64,000 nucleotides of DNA from Streptococcus plurextorum DSM 22810. Its GTDB lineage: Bacteria; Bacillota; Bacilli; Lactobacillales; Streptococcaceae. The notes under the pieces were generated by a model that saw nothing but the letters and a program-made list of their open reading frames with translations, was not told the origin of the DNA and searched no databases. Positions 29,282 to 38,406 of this stretch are shown piece by piece. The translations under genes were made by a program, and so were the position numbers. The stretch's first letter is position 1. Every line of letters starts with the position of its first letter. The stretch is taken from the NCBI RefSeq assembly GCF_000423745.1, contig NZ_AUIO01000002.1, positions 163,467 to 227,466 on the forward strand, read 5' to 3'.

Positions 29282-30250
29282 TTAGGGCAACATCTGACTA
29301 GCAGCCTCTAAAACTGACATAACTGCTCTGCTATGTTCCAGAGCCTGATCACGTGCCTCAATATCCATCTCACGAATCATGCGCTCAAAGGCGACAAATT
29401 CTGCTGTCATCCGATGTTGACCAGTATTATGATTTTCCAAAGTAGGCATTTCTCCATTAAGGGTTAGCTGAATCTCAGGCATACTATTTGTCGGGCCAAT
29501 AATGGTCAGCGTCCCCTTATCACCTTGGATACTGGTTCGCGTATCAGCAGAACAATCTTTAGCGGCAATGGCTACGGCTTTAAAGCTTCCATAATCCATC
29601 AAAAGAATTCCAGAAGTGTCTACCCCACTTTCCATATTAGGCTGATAAGTCACCACCATTGGTTTTCCAAAGAGCCCTACGATGAGATGAATGTTATAAA
29701 TGTTCAGATCACGAAGAGCGCCACCGCCCATTTCAAGATTGAAAGCTGGAGCGATTTCACCCCTTTTAAAAGCATCATAACGAGAGCTGTATTGGGAAAA
29801 ATTACAATCAATGATTTTGATATCCCCTAAGGTTGCTAACTGTTTGCGTATGAAGTGAAAATTTCCTAGGTATTGATTCGTTATGGCTTCAAGTAGTATC
29901 AATTGATTTTGTTCTGCAATGGTCACTAACTCATCCAGTTCACGAACTGTCATGGTAAAAGGTTTCTCACAAATGACATGTTTTCCTGCAAGAAGGGCTT
30001 GCTTTGCAAAGCCATAATGGGTCTTATTTGGAGTCCCAATATAAATGGTGTCAATCGTTGACTGTTCTAAAAGATCATCAAACTGACAGGTCACAAATGG
30101 AATGGCGAAGACCTTTGCCAAATCATGCGCCTGATTAAGACTACGTGGGCTAGAGCAAATGCCCGCCAATTCGATTCCCTTAATGCCTTTTAATACTGGT
30201 AACACTTCTTTAACAATCATGCCAGTACCAACAAGTGCTAATTTCATCAT
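29282..30250 (-). CDS. Gfo/Idh/MocA-family NAD(P)-dependent oxidoreductase
   Basis: A 322-residue protein with an N-terminal Rossmann fold (LALVGTGMIVKEVLPVLKGI), the EKPFTMT motif (HVICEKPFTM) with the catalytic Lys, and a C-terminal substrate domain (GGGALRDLNIYNIHLI, with the conserved Asp and His pattern). Members oxidise or reduce sugar hydroxyls; the substrate cannot be assigned. It stands alone, with its own stop-flanking stem and an upstream intergenic region, and is not near the sugar island. Confidence 0.9.
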   Translation of the reverse strand: MMKLALVGTGMIVKEVLPVLKGIKGIELAGICSSPRSLNQAHDLAKVFAIPFVTCQFDDLLEQSTIDTIYIGTPNKTHYGFAKQALLAGKHVICEKPFTMTVRELDELVTIAEQNQLILLEAITNQYLGNFHFIRKQLATLGDIKIIDCNFSQYSSRYDAFKRGEIAPAFNLEMGGGALRDLNIYNIHLIVGLFGKPMVVTYQPNMESGVDTSGILLMDYGSFKAVAIAAKDCSADTRTSIQGDKGTLTIIGPTNSMPEIQLTLNGEMPTLENHNTGQHRMTAEFVAFERMIREMDIEARDQALEHSRAVMSVLEAASQMLP

Positions 30251-30446
30251 TTTCCTCCTCTTTTTTCATCTATTGTACCACAGGACTGACTGTGGATGTG
30301 AAAAGACTTCACCTTTCACTAAAGCATCTACTGCGTTTTTAAGATGTTTTTTCCATAAAATCTCTTACATTTTTTGAGAGTTTTTGATATACTCTCTTAT
30401 TGTGAGTATTTACTCAAGTTTTTTTGGAATCATAAAGGAGATTATT

Positions 30447-31253
30447 ATGGCGGCAGAACATGACACGCTGATTTATAATATTGATAAAAGCATTAAGAAA
30501 AAGGCTGATCTGATTGAAAGCAACTACTTTGCCTACGCTATCCGTTCCGTTATGGCTAGCGTCTACCTCGCTATTGGTTTGGCCATCTCGGCATATACTG
30601 CTGATAAATTGAATCATATTGTCAATGGTCTAGGTAAATTCAGCTACGGTTTGATGTTTGGTTGGTGCTTGGTCATGATTCTCTACATGAACGCTGAGCT
30701 TGGAACATCAAACATGATGTACATGACATCGGCTATCCACCGCAAGGTTATCCCGACAAAGACAGCTCTTAAAATCTTGGCAACTTGTATCTTCTTCAAC
30801 TTTGTTGGAGCTGTTATTGTGACTTACTTCCTGTCATTTACAACACCTTACCAGGTTGGACACTTGAATGAGCACAGCTACCTGATTGAAGCAACTGTCG
30901 CTAAGCTAGCTAAGACCCCATGGACACAGTTCGTTGAAGGGATTTTTGCTAATATCGTGGTTAATATCGCTGTCTTCATCTCTATGCGAATGAAAGACGA
31001 TGCAGGGCGTGTCATCTCACTTATCTTTATCATCTTCATCTTTGCTTTCCTAGGGTTTGAGCACGTGATTGCCAACTTCTCGACCTTCTCTCTTGCTTTC
31101 TTCTCAAATGGCGGAGCTGTTGAGGGAATGACGGTTATGAGTGTCTTGAGCAACTTCCTATTCTCAGGTCTTGGAAACTACGTCGGAGGCGGACTCTTAA
31201 TCGGACTCCTCTATAGTTGGTTGAGTGACAAATCAAAATTATACGTCGATTAA
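30447..31253 (+). CDS. Formate/nitrite transporter family channel
   Basis: A 268-residue membrane protein with six transmembrane helices and FNT features: an N-terminal cytoplasmic helix, the central NAELGTSNMMYMTS re-entrant region and the second half AFLGFEHVIANFSTF with the conserved central His. It conducts small monovalent anions such as formate, nitrite or lactate. The start is ATG 30447 after AAAGGAG; the open frame extends 21 codons upstream without support. TTGATA and TATTTA (about 30387-30415) form a possible promoter. Confidence 0.92.
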   Translation: MAAEHDTLIYNIDKSIKKKADLIESNYFAYAIRSVMASVYLAIGLAISAYTADKLNHIVNGLGKFSYGLMFGWCLVMILYMNAELGTSNMMYMTSAIHRKVIPTKTALKILATCIFFNFVGAVIVTYFLSFTTPYQVGHLNEHSYLIEATVAKLAKTPWTQFVEGIFANIVVNIAVFISMRMKDDAGRVISLIFIIFIFAFLGFEHVIANFSTFSLAFFSNGGAVEGMTVMSVLSNFLFSGLGNYVGGGLLIGLLYSWLSDKSKLYVD

Positions 31254-31260
31254 AACAGCA

Positions 31261-31287
31261 AACGGTTGGGTTTCCCAACCGTTTTTT
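31261..31287 (+). terminator. Terminator of the FNT channel gene
   Basis: AACGGTTGGG-TTT-CCCAACCGTTTTTT, a textbook intrinsic terminator. Confidence 0.92.
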
Positions 31288-31333
31288 AAGGGCTTGATAT
31301 ATATATATATTAGACTGGTCTTAAGGAGGTTAT

Positions 31334-31789
31334 ATGGAGACTATTTATAAACCTAAAGTGACAACACTCATTTCTCGCCTGATTGGTAGTCTTTTGGGAG
31401 CAGCTTTTGTCTATATTCTTAGATGGGAGCCAATCTTGACAGATCAAACTAGTCCATGGATTGCCCTTGCCATACCTAGCCTTACCCTTTTATTTGGTTT
31501 ATTGGCTATGCGCCGCCAGATCATTGTTGGTAAAGACAGCTTGACGGTGGTTCAAGGTAAGAGCAGACAGTTTTATGCTTTAGCAGATCATGCTTTCGGA
31601 GCAATCACACACAATGACGGACGACAGTACCTTCTCATCTTTCTTCCCGATGGAACCAAGAGAGAAATTGACTGCGAATACCTGAGTGACGCTGACTTCC
31701 AATCCTTGACAGATGAGTTAGGAATCACGGGCGAGAAACAAAAAGCAATCAAACTAAAAACAAAAGAAAAATCACTTATTGAGGAATAA
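31334..31789 (+). CDS. Membrane protein with PH-like soluble domain, function unknown
   Basis: A 151-residue protein. Two transmembrane helices (residues 13-30 and 41-60) are followed by a beta-rich domain (IIVGKDSLTVVQGKSRQF, YLLIFLPDGTKREIDCEYL) of the bacterial PH/YdbT type. The start follows AAGGAGG. An (AT)n tract at about 31296-31311 lies upstream. It is followed six bases later by another small membrane protein, probably co-transcribed. No function is proposed. Confidence 0.75.
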   Translation: METIYKPKVTTLISRLIGSLLGAAFVYILRWEPILTDQTSPWIALAIPSLTLLFGLLAMRRQIIVGKDSLTVVQGKSRQFYALADHAFGAITHNDGRQYLLIFLPDGTKREIDCEYLSDADFQSLTDELGITGEKQKAIKLKTKEKSLIEE

Positions 31790-31794
31790 ATCAA

Positions 31795-32220
31795 ATGGAA
31801 AATATGTATATCTACATCCCTATTGTACTTGTGGTCTTTATCGGAGCAGGTATTTATGGCGTCTTCATGAATAAAAAAATGAAGGCAAGTTCGAATGCTT
31901 ACTTGGAACAACATCCTGATGCTGCCCGCATTTTTATCCCTTACCAGCAAACACCTGTCTCAAGCGGCTCTATTATCATCGACAGTGTCGATGGTGAAAA
32001 ACCAGCACAGTCCTTTGAAGGTTCAAAAGGTTTCGTTTATGTCGCTCCTGGTACTCGTATCATCGAAGCGAGCTTTACCTCAACACGTCCTGGTGTCATG
32101 CACAAAACAGTTTCTAAAACTTGGGGACCTGTCAAGTTGGAATTGGACATCAAGCCAAACGCCACTTACGAATTAACATTCGATAAAAAAGCAGAACAGT
32201 TTGAATTGATTGAAAAATAG
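31795..32220 (+). CDS. Membrane-anchored protein of unknown function
   Basis: A 141-residue protein with one N-terminal helix (YIPIVLVVFIGAGIYGVF) and an extracytoplasmic or cytoplasmic beta-rich domain (FVYVAPGTRIIEASFTSTRP, YELTFDKKAEQFEL), similar in outline to carbohydrate-binding-like small domains. The family was not recognised. It follows the previous gene by six bases and is closed by a terminator. Confidence 0.7.
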   Translation: MENMYIYIPIVLVVFIGAGIYGVFMNKKMKASSNAYLEQHPDAARIFIPYQQTPVSSGSIIIDSVDGEKPAQSFEGSKGFVYVAPGTRIIEASFTSTRPGVMHKTVSKTWGPVKLELDIKPNATYELTFDKKAEQFELIEK

Positions 32221-32271
32221 CTTATGGCAAGCTGAAGAGACTTAAGCCATAACTCCTAACATAAGGCTCCT

Positions 32272-32299
32272 AAAAAGCTCGGAAGTTCCGAGCTTTTTC
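32272..32299 (+). terminator. Terminator after the two small membrane-protein genes
   Basis: AAAAAGCTCGGAA-GTTCCGAGCTTTTT, near-perfect stem with T-tail. Confidence 0.9.
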
Positions 32300-32439
32300 T
32301 GATACTCGTATCGTTCAGAAAGCAAGACCAGATGTGACCATAATCTTACCTTTTAGGTAGTATATTCCATTATCTTTCTGCAGAATTTAACCTTCATTTT
32401 AGGTTCTCGTGTTATAATAAAAAGAAAAGGAGTATCAAC

Positions 32440-32571
32440 ATGGCTTTAACAGTAAAAAAACAAGATGAATTTGAAAAGGTTTTGGAAAGCTTTGCTAAGC
32501 TACCTGAGTTAGAAAAGGTTGAATTTCCAGATCCAAAAGGCAAGGAAAAAACGAATGAACCAAAAAAATAA
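32440..32571 (+). CDS. Small 43-residue protein of unknown function
   Basis: MALTVKKQDEFEKVLESFAK begins a charged 43-residue protein ending NEPKK. It has a good ribosome site (AAAAGGAG, seven bases before ATG 32440) and a TATAAT (32413-32418) upstream, so it is likely expressed. It resembles short streptococcal proteins I recall as a conserved family of unknown role. Its last 17 bases overlap the next gene, suggesting translational coupling. Confidence 0.65.
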   Translation: MALTVKKQDEFEKVLESFAKLPELEKVEFPDPKGKEKTNEPKK

Positions 32572-32761
32572 GCAGAAAAAAGATGATCATCTGGCCATCG
32601 GCTTAGTGCTTGGGATATCCATTGGCTCAGGACTAGGTCTGATGATTGGGAGTGCGATTGGTAATATTCCTATGGGAATTGCTCTGGGACCTAGTATTGG
32701 TATCATCTTTGGTATACTAGTTTCTCAACTGATACAGGAGAGGGATGATGACAAGAAATAG
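32555..32761 (+). CDS. Small glycine-rich membrane protein
   Basis: A 68-residue protein: Lys-rich N-terminus (MNQKNKQKKDD), two glycine-rich hydrophobic segments (IGLVLGISIGSGLGLMIGSA, then MGIALGPSIGIIFGILVSQL) and an acidic tail. ATG 32555 follows AAGGAA. It overlaps the genes on both sides, which makes a compact operon leading to the permease. Its function is unknown; phage holin-like and channel-like proteins look similar, but nothing phage-like is nearby. Confidence 0.65.
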   Translation: MNQKNKQKKDDHLAIGLVLGISIGSGLGLMIGSAIGNIPMGIALGPSIGIIFGILVSQLIQERDDDKK

Positions 32762-32912
32762 ACGTGATAAGGCCTTTTTGATCACTTTAGGCCTTCTAAC
32801 TGCTGGAATTGGCTTGGTTATTCCTCATTGGTGGCGACTGCTCTTTGTCGTCCTTTTTCCGCTCCTTATGAGCTATCTCTACGGCTACTGGAAGCGAGAG
32901 TCTCATGATTAA
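32748..32912 (+). CDS. Small membrane protein upstream of the permease
   Basis: A 54-residue protein, MTRNRRDKAFLITLGLLTAG followed by a second hydrophobic segment, LLFVVLFPLLMSYLYGYW. It has AGGAG seven bases before ATG 32748 (ATG 32745 is in the same frame). It overlaps the preceding gene by 14 bases and the permease start (32905) by eight. Hydrophobicity and tight coupling support a real gene; the role is unknown. Confidence 0.6.
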   Translation: MTRNRRDKAFLITLGLLTAGIGLVIPHWWRLLFVVLFPLLMSYLYGYWKRESHD

Positions 32913-33804
32913 TACGCTTCCTAATCATGTCCTGCAATGGCTCGCTGTCTTTTTATCCATCATCATTGAAGCTCTGCCATTTGTCCTTATAGGCGCTATA
33001 TTATCAGGCTTTATCGAAGTTTTTGTGACTCCTGATATCATTGATAGGCACCTACCTAGGCATAAACTACTGCGAGTGCTCTTTGGTACGCTGATTGGCT
33101 TTGTCTTTCCTTCCTGTGAATGTGGCATTGTCCCTATTGTCAATCGCTTTTTAGAGAAAAAGGTCCCTAGCTACACAGCTGTGCCCTTTCTTGCCACAGC
33201 TCCAATCATCAATCCTGTGGTACTATTTGCCACCTACTCGGCTTTTGGCAATAGCTGGCGCATTGTAACCTTGCGACTTTTGGGTGCTATTAGTGTTGCC
33301 CTGATACTTGGTATTCTCTTAGCCTTTCTTGTCGATGATCATATCCTTAAAAACGAAGCCAGTCCCGTCCATAGGCACGATTATTCAGATAAGTCCCTCC
33401 CTCAAAAAATCTTTTACGCCTTAGCACATGCTATAGATGAATTTTTTGATGTGGGACGGTATTTGATTATAGGCACTTTAGTAGCGTCTGCTATGCAAAT
33501 TTACCTGCCGACACGGCTTTTGACCCAAATCAGCACCACGCCGCTTCTAGGGATTTTATTGTTAATGCTTATGGCATTCATTTTATCTCTTTGTAGTGAA
33601 GCGGATGCTTTTATTGGTGCTTCTCTTCTCTCAAGTTTTGGCCTATCGCCGGTTATGGCTTTTCTCTTGATTGGCCCTATGGTAGATATCAAAAACTTGC
33701 TGATGATGGCTAAGTCCTTTAAAGCTTCTTTTATCGCCTTTTTCGTGGGAACATCTAGTCTAATCATTGTGCTTTATTGCTTAATGCTGGGGGTAATAGG
33801 ATGA
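32905..33804 (+). CDS. UPF0718 (DUF318) permease
   Basis: A 299-residue permease with about eight transmembrane segments and the family-typical FPSCECGIVPIVNRF with a Cys-x-Cys pair in the first half. Family members are putative metal or sulfur-compound permeases, always paired with the TIGR03943-type protein that follows; the substrate is unproven. It overlaps the next gene in ATGA (33801-33804). Confidence 0.88.
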   Translation: MINTLPNHVLQWLAVFLSIIIEALPFVLIGAILSGFIEVFVTPDIIDRHLPRHKLLRVLFGTLIGFVFPSCECGIVPIVNRFLEKKVPSYTAVPFLATAPIINPVVLFATYSAFGNSWRIVTLRLLGAISVALILGILLAFLVDDHILKNEASPVHRHDYSDKSLPQKIFYALAHAIDEFFDVGRYLIIGTLVASAMQIYLPTRLLTQISTTPLLGILLLMLMAFILSLCSEADAFIGASLLSSFGLSPVMAFLLIGPMVDIKNLLMMAKSFKASFIAFFVGTSSLIIVLYCLMLGVIG

Positions 33805-34616
33805 TACGTTTTTTAATATTAGTGGGCTACTTAGAGGTCTCTATGTACCTCTATTTGTCTGGAAAACTTAATCAGTACATCAATACTCACTATACTTATT
33901 TAGCTTTCATTTCTATGGGGCTGTCTTTGATTCTAGCAATCGTGCAACTGATTATCTGGGTCAAAAATCTAAAAATGCACAACCATTTATCTGGAAAAAT
34001 AGCTGCACTCACCAGTCCTATGATTCTCGTATTTCCCATCTTAGTCGCTCTGCTTGTTCCAACCGTAACCCTAGATGCTAAAACCGTCTCCGCAAAAGGC
34101 TACACCTTTCCCTTATCAGCTGGCTCGGATCCCGAAACTGCACAGCAAGAAGGTACAGATATCCAGTACCTCCGACCTGATACCAGCCTTTACTTTACTG
34201 CTTCTGGCTATCAAAAGGAGATGGCTAAATCTCTGGAAAAATACAAGGGTTCTAATCTTTTGACCATCACCACAGAGAATTATATGGAGGTTATGGAACT
34301 GATTTACCTTTATCCAGAAGATTTTTTGGGAAGGGATATCCGTTTCACAGGTTTTGTCTACAATGAACCTGAACACGAGGGAGCTCAATTTCTCTTTCGC
34401 TTTGGTATTATTCACTGTATCGCGGACTCTGGGGTCTTTGGCCTATTGACAAAAGGTGGACAAGTTAGCTATCCTGATAATAGCTGGGTTACCGTAACCG
34501 GCCAGCTAACTTTAGAATATCATCAAGAACTTGGGCAAACTCTTCCTACCCTTCACATCAAGGAAGAAAAACAGGTTAATCAACCTGAAAACCCTTATGT
34601 TTACCGTGTCTTTTAA
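33801..34616 (+). CDS. TIGR03943-family membrane protein
   Basis: A 271-residue protein starting at ATG 33801. Two or three N-terminal helices precede a soluble domain with FLGRDIRFTGFVYNEPEHEG, FLFRFGIIHCIADSGVFGLL and PDNSWVTVTGQLTLEYHQEL, the pattern of the YcgQ-like partner of UPF0718 permeases. It is translationally coupled to the permease. In other Firmicutes the pair is linked to zinc-responsive control; no Zur/AdcR box was searched for exhaustively here. Confidence 0.85.
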   Translation: MIRFLILVGYLEVSMYLYLSGKLNQYINTHYTYLAFISMGLSLILAIVQLIIWVKNLKMHNHLSGKIAALTSPMILVFPILVALLVPTVTLDAKTVSAKGYTFPLSAGSDPETAQQEGTDIQYLRPDTSLYFTASGYQKEMAKSLEKYKGSNLLTITTENYMEVMELIYLYPEDFLGRDIRFTGFVYNEPEHEGAQFLFRFGIIHCIADSGVFGLLTKGGQVSYPDNSWVTVTGQLTLEYHQELGQTLPTLHIKEEKQVNQPENPYVYRVF

Positions 34617-34633
34617 GTCTCGGAGGAACTCCT

Positions 34634-34969
34634 ATGCATCACCTTTATCAGACGTTGATAAAAGAGAGAGCTATTATCTGTACGCTATTTCTAATAGTCC
34701 CACTCTTGATCACTTTCTCTCTGAATAGGCATCCCAAAAAGTCCAAATGGTATCGAGCAAAACTCTGGTACCTGCTCATTTTCTATGGCCTTATGCTCCT
34801 TTTTAGTCTTTCTATAGCAGTCTTATCGTGTTTCCTCCTCGTCAAGCTGCCACAAATTCCAGGCTTCCTGATACTAACAGTAGCTCTCCTGTCTTGTATC
34901 ATATCTTCGTGTCGCTTTTGGGCCGTTTTATCAATGTTGAAAAAATCTAAAAAGAGGCTGGACAGTTAA
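34634..34969 (+). CDS. Small membrane protein, unknown
   Basis: A 111-residue protein with three hydrophobic helices (about 11-28, 43-70 and 76-95) and basic termini. It starts at ATG 34634 after CGGAGGAA, 17 bases downstream of the previous stop, and is closed by a terminator. Nothing in it identifies a function. It is probably the last gene of the permease operon. Confidence 0.65.
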   Translation: MHHLYQTLIKERAIICTLFLIVPLLITFSLNRHPKKSKWYRAKLWYLLIFYGLMLLFSLSIAVLSCFLLVKLPQIPGFLILTVALLSCIISSCRFWAVLSMLKKSKKRLDS

Positions 34970-34992
34970 AGTTGTCCAGCCCTTGTCTTTTT
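34956..34992 (+). terminator. Terminator with GGCTGGACA arms
   Basis: GGCTGGACA (34956-34964) pairs perfectly with TGTCCAGCC (34973-34981), followed by TTGTCTTTTTT. The left arm lies in the last codons of the membrane protein. The core resembles the ends of the palindromic element at 35983. Confidence 0.85.
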
Positions 34993-35144
34993 TCTAGATG
35001 CTTGATGGAGTGATTCTTTTACTTTCCATTTGCCTTAAGACCAAAACAGAGAAGCTGTGCAATCACACTTCACTGCTCCTTATACTATATGACAGACTTC
35101 GCGTCACACAAAAAAGGAACTAAAGGGTCTGATTCCCTTTTGCA

Positions 35145-35882
35145 TTATTCCACATATGCTAGGGCACGAACTGGTGAACCTGTTGCCTTGTCCCAGTTTG
35201 GGTAGGCAATTGAAATAAAGGCTCCTGTTGCTGGCACTTGGTCTAAATTAGCCAGAACCTCTACCTGATAGATGCCCTGCTCCAGAAGGTAATACTCTTC
35301 TGGCAGGCTACCGCCGTTTTTAGCAGCAGATAAGCCACTATCTGTATCTAGCGTTTCGTGACCAACTGCTTTAACCTGACGCTCAGTTATTAAGTATTCT
35401 AAAGCATCGTGCGCCCAGCCTGGTGTTCGTTGAACGCCATTCTCATCTAAATTACGAAAGGCATCCTGGCTAGGCCAACGTTTTGACCAGTCGCTACGAA
35501 AGGCAACAAAAGCACCTGCTTCAATCGGACCATGATCTGCTTCAAAGGCTAGAATATCGGCCTTAGTCAACTCAAAATCTGGGTTTTCAGCCACGGCTTT
35601 TGACTGATCAATCACATAAAGGGGTAACAATAAATCTGTCAACTCGATATCGTCTAACCAAGCACCACCTTCCACAAAATGAATAGGAGCATCAATATGG
35701 GTGCCATATTGACCCACTACTGAAAATTGCTGCACATGGAAACCATCTGCTAGGGTGAATAAATCTTTTTTGGATAGGTTTGGTAAAGCCGGAAAATGCG
35801 GGCTGTCTTCATTGATCTTATGCGTTAAATTGACCAATTTGGCTTTTTTTAGTGTGTTATAGGCATCACGTAAACTTGTCAT
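35145..35882 (-). CDS. Cyclase-family metal-dependent hydrolase (kynurenine formamidase-like)
   Basis: A 245-residue protein with the family metal-binding motif GQYGTHIDAPIHF (HxxxDxxxH pattern) and downstream GHETLDTDSG. The family includes arylformamidases and isatin hydrolases; the substrate is not predictable here, since no tryptophan genes are near. It is a stand-alone gene with a terminator-like stem (35110-35140) after its stop and a palindrome (TATAGTTT-A-AAACTATA) about 80 bases before its start. Confidence 0.85.
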   Translation of the reverse strand: MTSLRDAYNTLKKAKLVNLTHKINEDSPHFPALPNLSKKDLFTLADGFHVQQFSVVGQYGTHIDAPIHFVEGGAWLDDIELTDLLLPLYVIDQSKAVAENPDFELTKADILAFEADHGPIEAGAFVAFRSDWSKRWPSQDAFRNLDENGVQRTPGWAHDALEYLITERQVKAVGHETLDTDSGLSAAKNGGSLPEEYYLLEQGIYQVEVLANLDQVPATGAFISIAYPNWDKATGSPVRALAYVE

Positions 35883-35982
35883 ATGAGAACTCCTTTTTTC
35901 TAGTTACCCTATTCTACTGCATTTCCACCAATCTGACTAATACTTATTCCAAAGGCTATTGTATAGTTTAAAACTATAAGTA

Positions 35983-36116
35983 AAGAGACTGGCCGAAAAA
36001 TCTTAGAAATAGAAAACAGCTTAGAATTGCGTTATCAGCAACGTTGATTCTAAGCTGTTTTTGCTTGTTTAAATGTTAATCGGAAGGGGAATTCTTTAGT
36101 TTTGCCCAGCCTCTCT
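35983..36116. repeat. MITE-like palindromic element downstream of pcrA
   Basis: About 134 bases with imperfect terminal inverted repeats (AAGAGACTGGCCGAAAA and TTTTGCCCAGCCTCTCT) enclosing a strong inner stem AAACAGCTTAGAAT / ATTCTAAGCTGTTT. The inner stem can serve as a bidirectional terminator for pcrA. The terminal motif CCAGCCTCT also occurs in the terminator at 34956, consistent with a dispersed streptococcal element. Confidence 0.6.
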
Positions 36117-36117
36117 G

Positions 36118-38406
36118 TTATTTCTTGGTGATCGGTGCTAAACTGGCAAGGAGTTTTTTTAGTCCCACTTCTGGGAATTTAATCTTGAGTTCCTGTGTTT
36201 TGCCACTTCCTGAAACTTCAAGGACTGTACCTTCTCCCCATTTTTTGTGGATGGCAATGTCCCCAACCGACCAATCAAGGACTTCTTCATTAGCTGTTTG
36301 AGTTTGTCCAAATGGTAGGCCACCTCCTAGGACACGGTTTGGCTGAACTTGAGACTTGCGGCTTTGCAAGGCGTCTTGTAAGCTCATGCCCTTGCCAAAC
36401 TCTTTTGTATCCTTATTAGCAAAGGAGGCTACAAAAGAGGTGTTGGCAGGTCTCGCTAGCCCTTGATAGGTAAGAAGTTCTTCCGATATTTCACGTAAAA
36501 AACGTGTCGGACGATTGTAATTAGTCTTACCAAAAAGGGTGCGGCTATTGGCATTGGTCATAAAGAGGAGTTCCTCTGCTCGGGTAATACCCACATAGGC
36601 CAGACGGCGCTCTTCTTCTAGTTCGCCGGGGTCTTCTGTAGCACGCGTGAGCGGAAAGACACCCTCTTCCATCCCTATCAAAAAGACAACAGGAAACTCC
36701 AAACCTTTTGCGGCGTGAAGGGTCATAAGGGTCACTTCTGCTGACTGGGTATCTCCATCATCGGTATCAGCAATCAAGGCCAGGTCATTTAGAAAACGCG
36801 ATAGACGATCAAGACCGGTTTCATCCTCAACAGCTACTTCCTTATTATCATCGAAGTTCTTCGTGACTGAGAGAAACTCTTCGATATTTTCAATACGGGC
36901 TTGGCTTTCTAGAGTATTTTGAATGCGCAGAGCTTCTAGGTAGCCTGTTTTATCCAAGACCATCTGCACTAGTTCAGTCAAACTGTAGCTATCCAGTTTA
37001 TCGCGGAGATTTAAGAGCAAATGAGCCAGCTCATAGACGGCAGCGGCTGCTTTTCCTTTGACAGGAGACAACATGATGTCAGCTGAGGCATCCAGCAGAC
37101 TCATGTTTTGAGCATAGGCAAAAGTCCGAATTTTCTCAAGGGTTCCTGGTCCAACGCCGCGCTTTGGCTCATTGACGATTCGCTCAAAGCTCATGTTATC
37201 AGAGGTGTTAGCAATGAGGTTAAGATAAGCAATGACATCGCGAATCTCCTTACGGCTGTAGAACTTGGTCCCACCCACCATGGTGTAAGGAATGTTAGAT
37301 TTTAAAAGGGCTTCCTCAATGGTACGAGACTGGGCATTTGTCCGATAAAGTACAGCAAAATCTTTGAAGTTTTTCCCCATTTCACGGACAACATTGGTAA
37401 TGGTTGAGGCCACAAAAACAGCTTCTTCTTGCTCGTTGTTAGCCCGGTAGTAAACCAGTTGCTCACCGTCAGCGTTTTGCGTCCACAGCTTTTTGGGGCG
37501 ACGATTGCGGTTATTGGTGATGACATCGTTTGCCGCTTGGAGGATTTTCTTGGTGGACCGATAATTTTCTTCCAAAAGTACCACTTTAGCCTCTGGGTAA
37601 TCCTTCTCAAAATCGAGGATATTTTGCATGTCAGCCCCACGCCAACCATAGATAGACTGGTCGGCATCACCCACTACACAGATATTTTTAAAGCGAGAAG
37701 CCAGTAATTTAACCAATTGGTATTGAGCGTGGTTAGTATCTTGATACTCGTCCACATGAATATACTGGTAACGCTGCTGATAATAGGCCAAGACGTCAGG
37801 ATTTTTATCAAAAAGGCGAAGCGTCATCATGATAAGGTCATCAAAATCCATCGCCTCACTGCGACGAAGCTCCTCCTGATAAGCCTTATAACACTTAGCT
37901 ACAATCTGGCTGTACATGTCGCCAGCTAAGCGCTCGTAAGCTACCTCATCCAGTAAATCATTTTTAGCATTGGAAATGGTTCCTAAAATGGAGCGCTCAT
38001 TCCAATTTTTAGGGTCCAAATTAAGCTGCTTCAAAATCCGCTTCATCAGCGTGCGCTGCTCGCCTGGATCCACGATGGTAAAATTACGATTGTAACCGAT
38101 ATGATCTGCTTCACGTCGTAAGATACGGACACACATGGAGTGGAAGGTGGCAATTAAAGTGTCTTGCGTCGAAGGATTGAGAGCTATGGCACGGTCACGC
38201 ATTTCCCGTGCCGCTTTATTGGTAAAGGTGATGGCTAAAATATTCCAAGGATTGACCATCTTTTCATCAATCAAATAAGCGATACGGTGAGTTAAGACAC
38301 GTGTCTTCCCAGAACCAGCCCCCGCCATAATCAACAAAGGACCTTCAGTGGTCTGTACCGCCGCTGCCTGACGGTCGTTCATACCGTTTAATAATGGATT
38401 TCCCAT
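36118..38406 (-). CDS. pcrA: ATP-dependent DNA helicase PcrA (UvrD/Rep family)
   Basis: A 762-residue SF1 helicase. Walker A AGAGSGKTRVLTHR, motif Ia ITFTNKAAREM, motif II VDEYQDTN, motif III VGDADQSIYGWRGAD, motif IV LEENYRS, motif V TLMTLHAAKGLEFPVVF, motif VI RRLAYVGITRAEE. The C-terminal Tudor-like domain (DWSVGDIAIHKKWGEGTVLE) binds RNA polymerase. It acts in repair, replication-fork and recombinase clearing. It stands alone. Confidence 0.97.
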   Translation of the reverse strand: MGNPLLNGMNDRQAAAVQTTEGPLLIMAGAGSGKTRVLTHRIAYLIDEKMVNPWNILAITFTNKAAREMRDRAIALNPSTQDTLIATFHSMCVRILRREADHIGYNRNFTIVDPGEQRTLMKRILKQLNLDPKNWNERSILGTISNAKNDLLDEVAYERLAGDMYSQIVAKCYKAYQEELRRSEAMDFDDLIMMTLRLFDKNPDVLAYYQQRYQYIHVDEYQDTNHAQYQLVKLLASRFKNICVVGDADQSIYGWRGADMQNILDFEKDYPEAKVVLLEENYRSTKKILQAANDVITNNRNRRPKKLWTQNADGEQLVYYRANNEQEEAVFVASTITNVVREMGKNFKDFAVLYRTNAQSRTIEEALLKSNIPYTMVGGTKFYSRKEIRDVIAYLNLIANTSDNMSFERIVNEPKRGVGPGTLEKIRTFAYAQNMSLLDASADIMLSPVKGKAAAAVYELAHLLLNLRDKLDSYSLTELVQMVLDKTGYLEALRIQNTLESQARIENIEEFLSVTKNFDDNKEVAVEDETGLDRLSRFLNDLALIADTDDGDTQSAEVTLMTLHAAKGLEFPVVFLIGMEEGVFPLTRATEDPGELEEERRLAYVGITRAEELLFMTNANSRTLFGKTNYNRPTRFLREISEELLTYQGLARPANTSFVASFANKDTKEFGKGMSLQDALQSRKSQVQPNRVLGGGLPFGQTQTANEEVLDWSVGDIAIHKKWGEGTVLEVSGSGKTQELKIKFPEVGLKKLLASLAPITKK

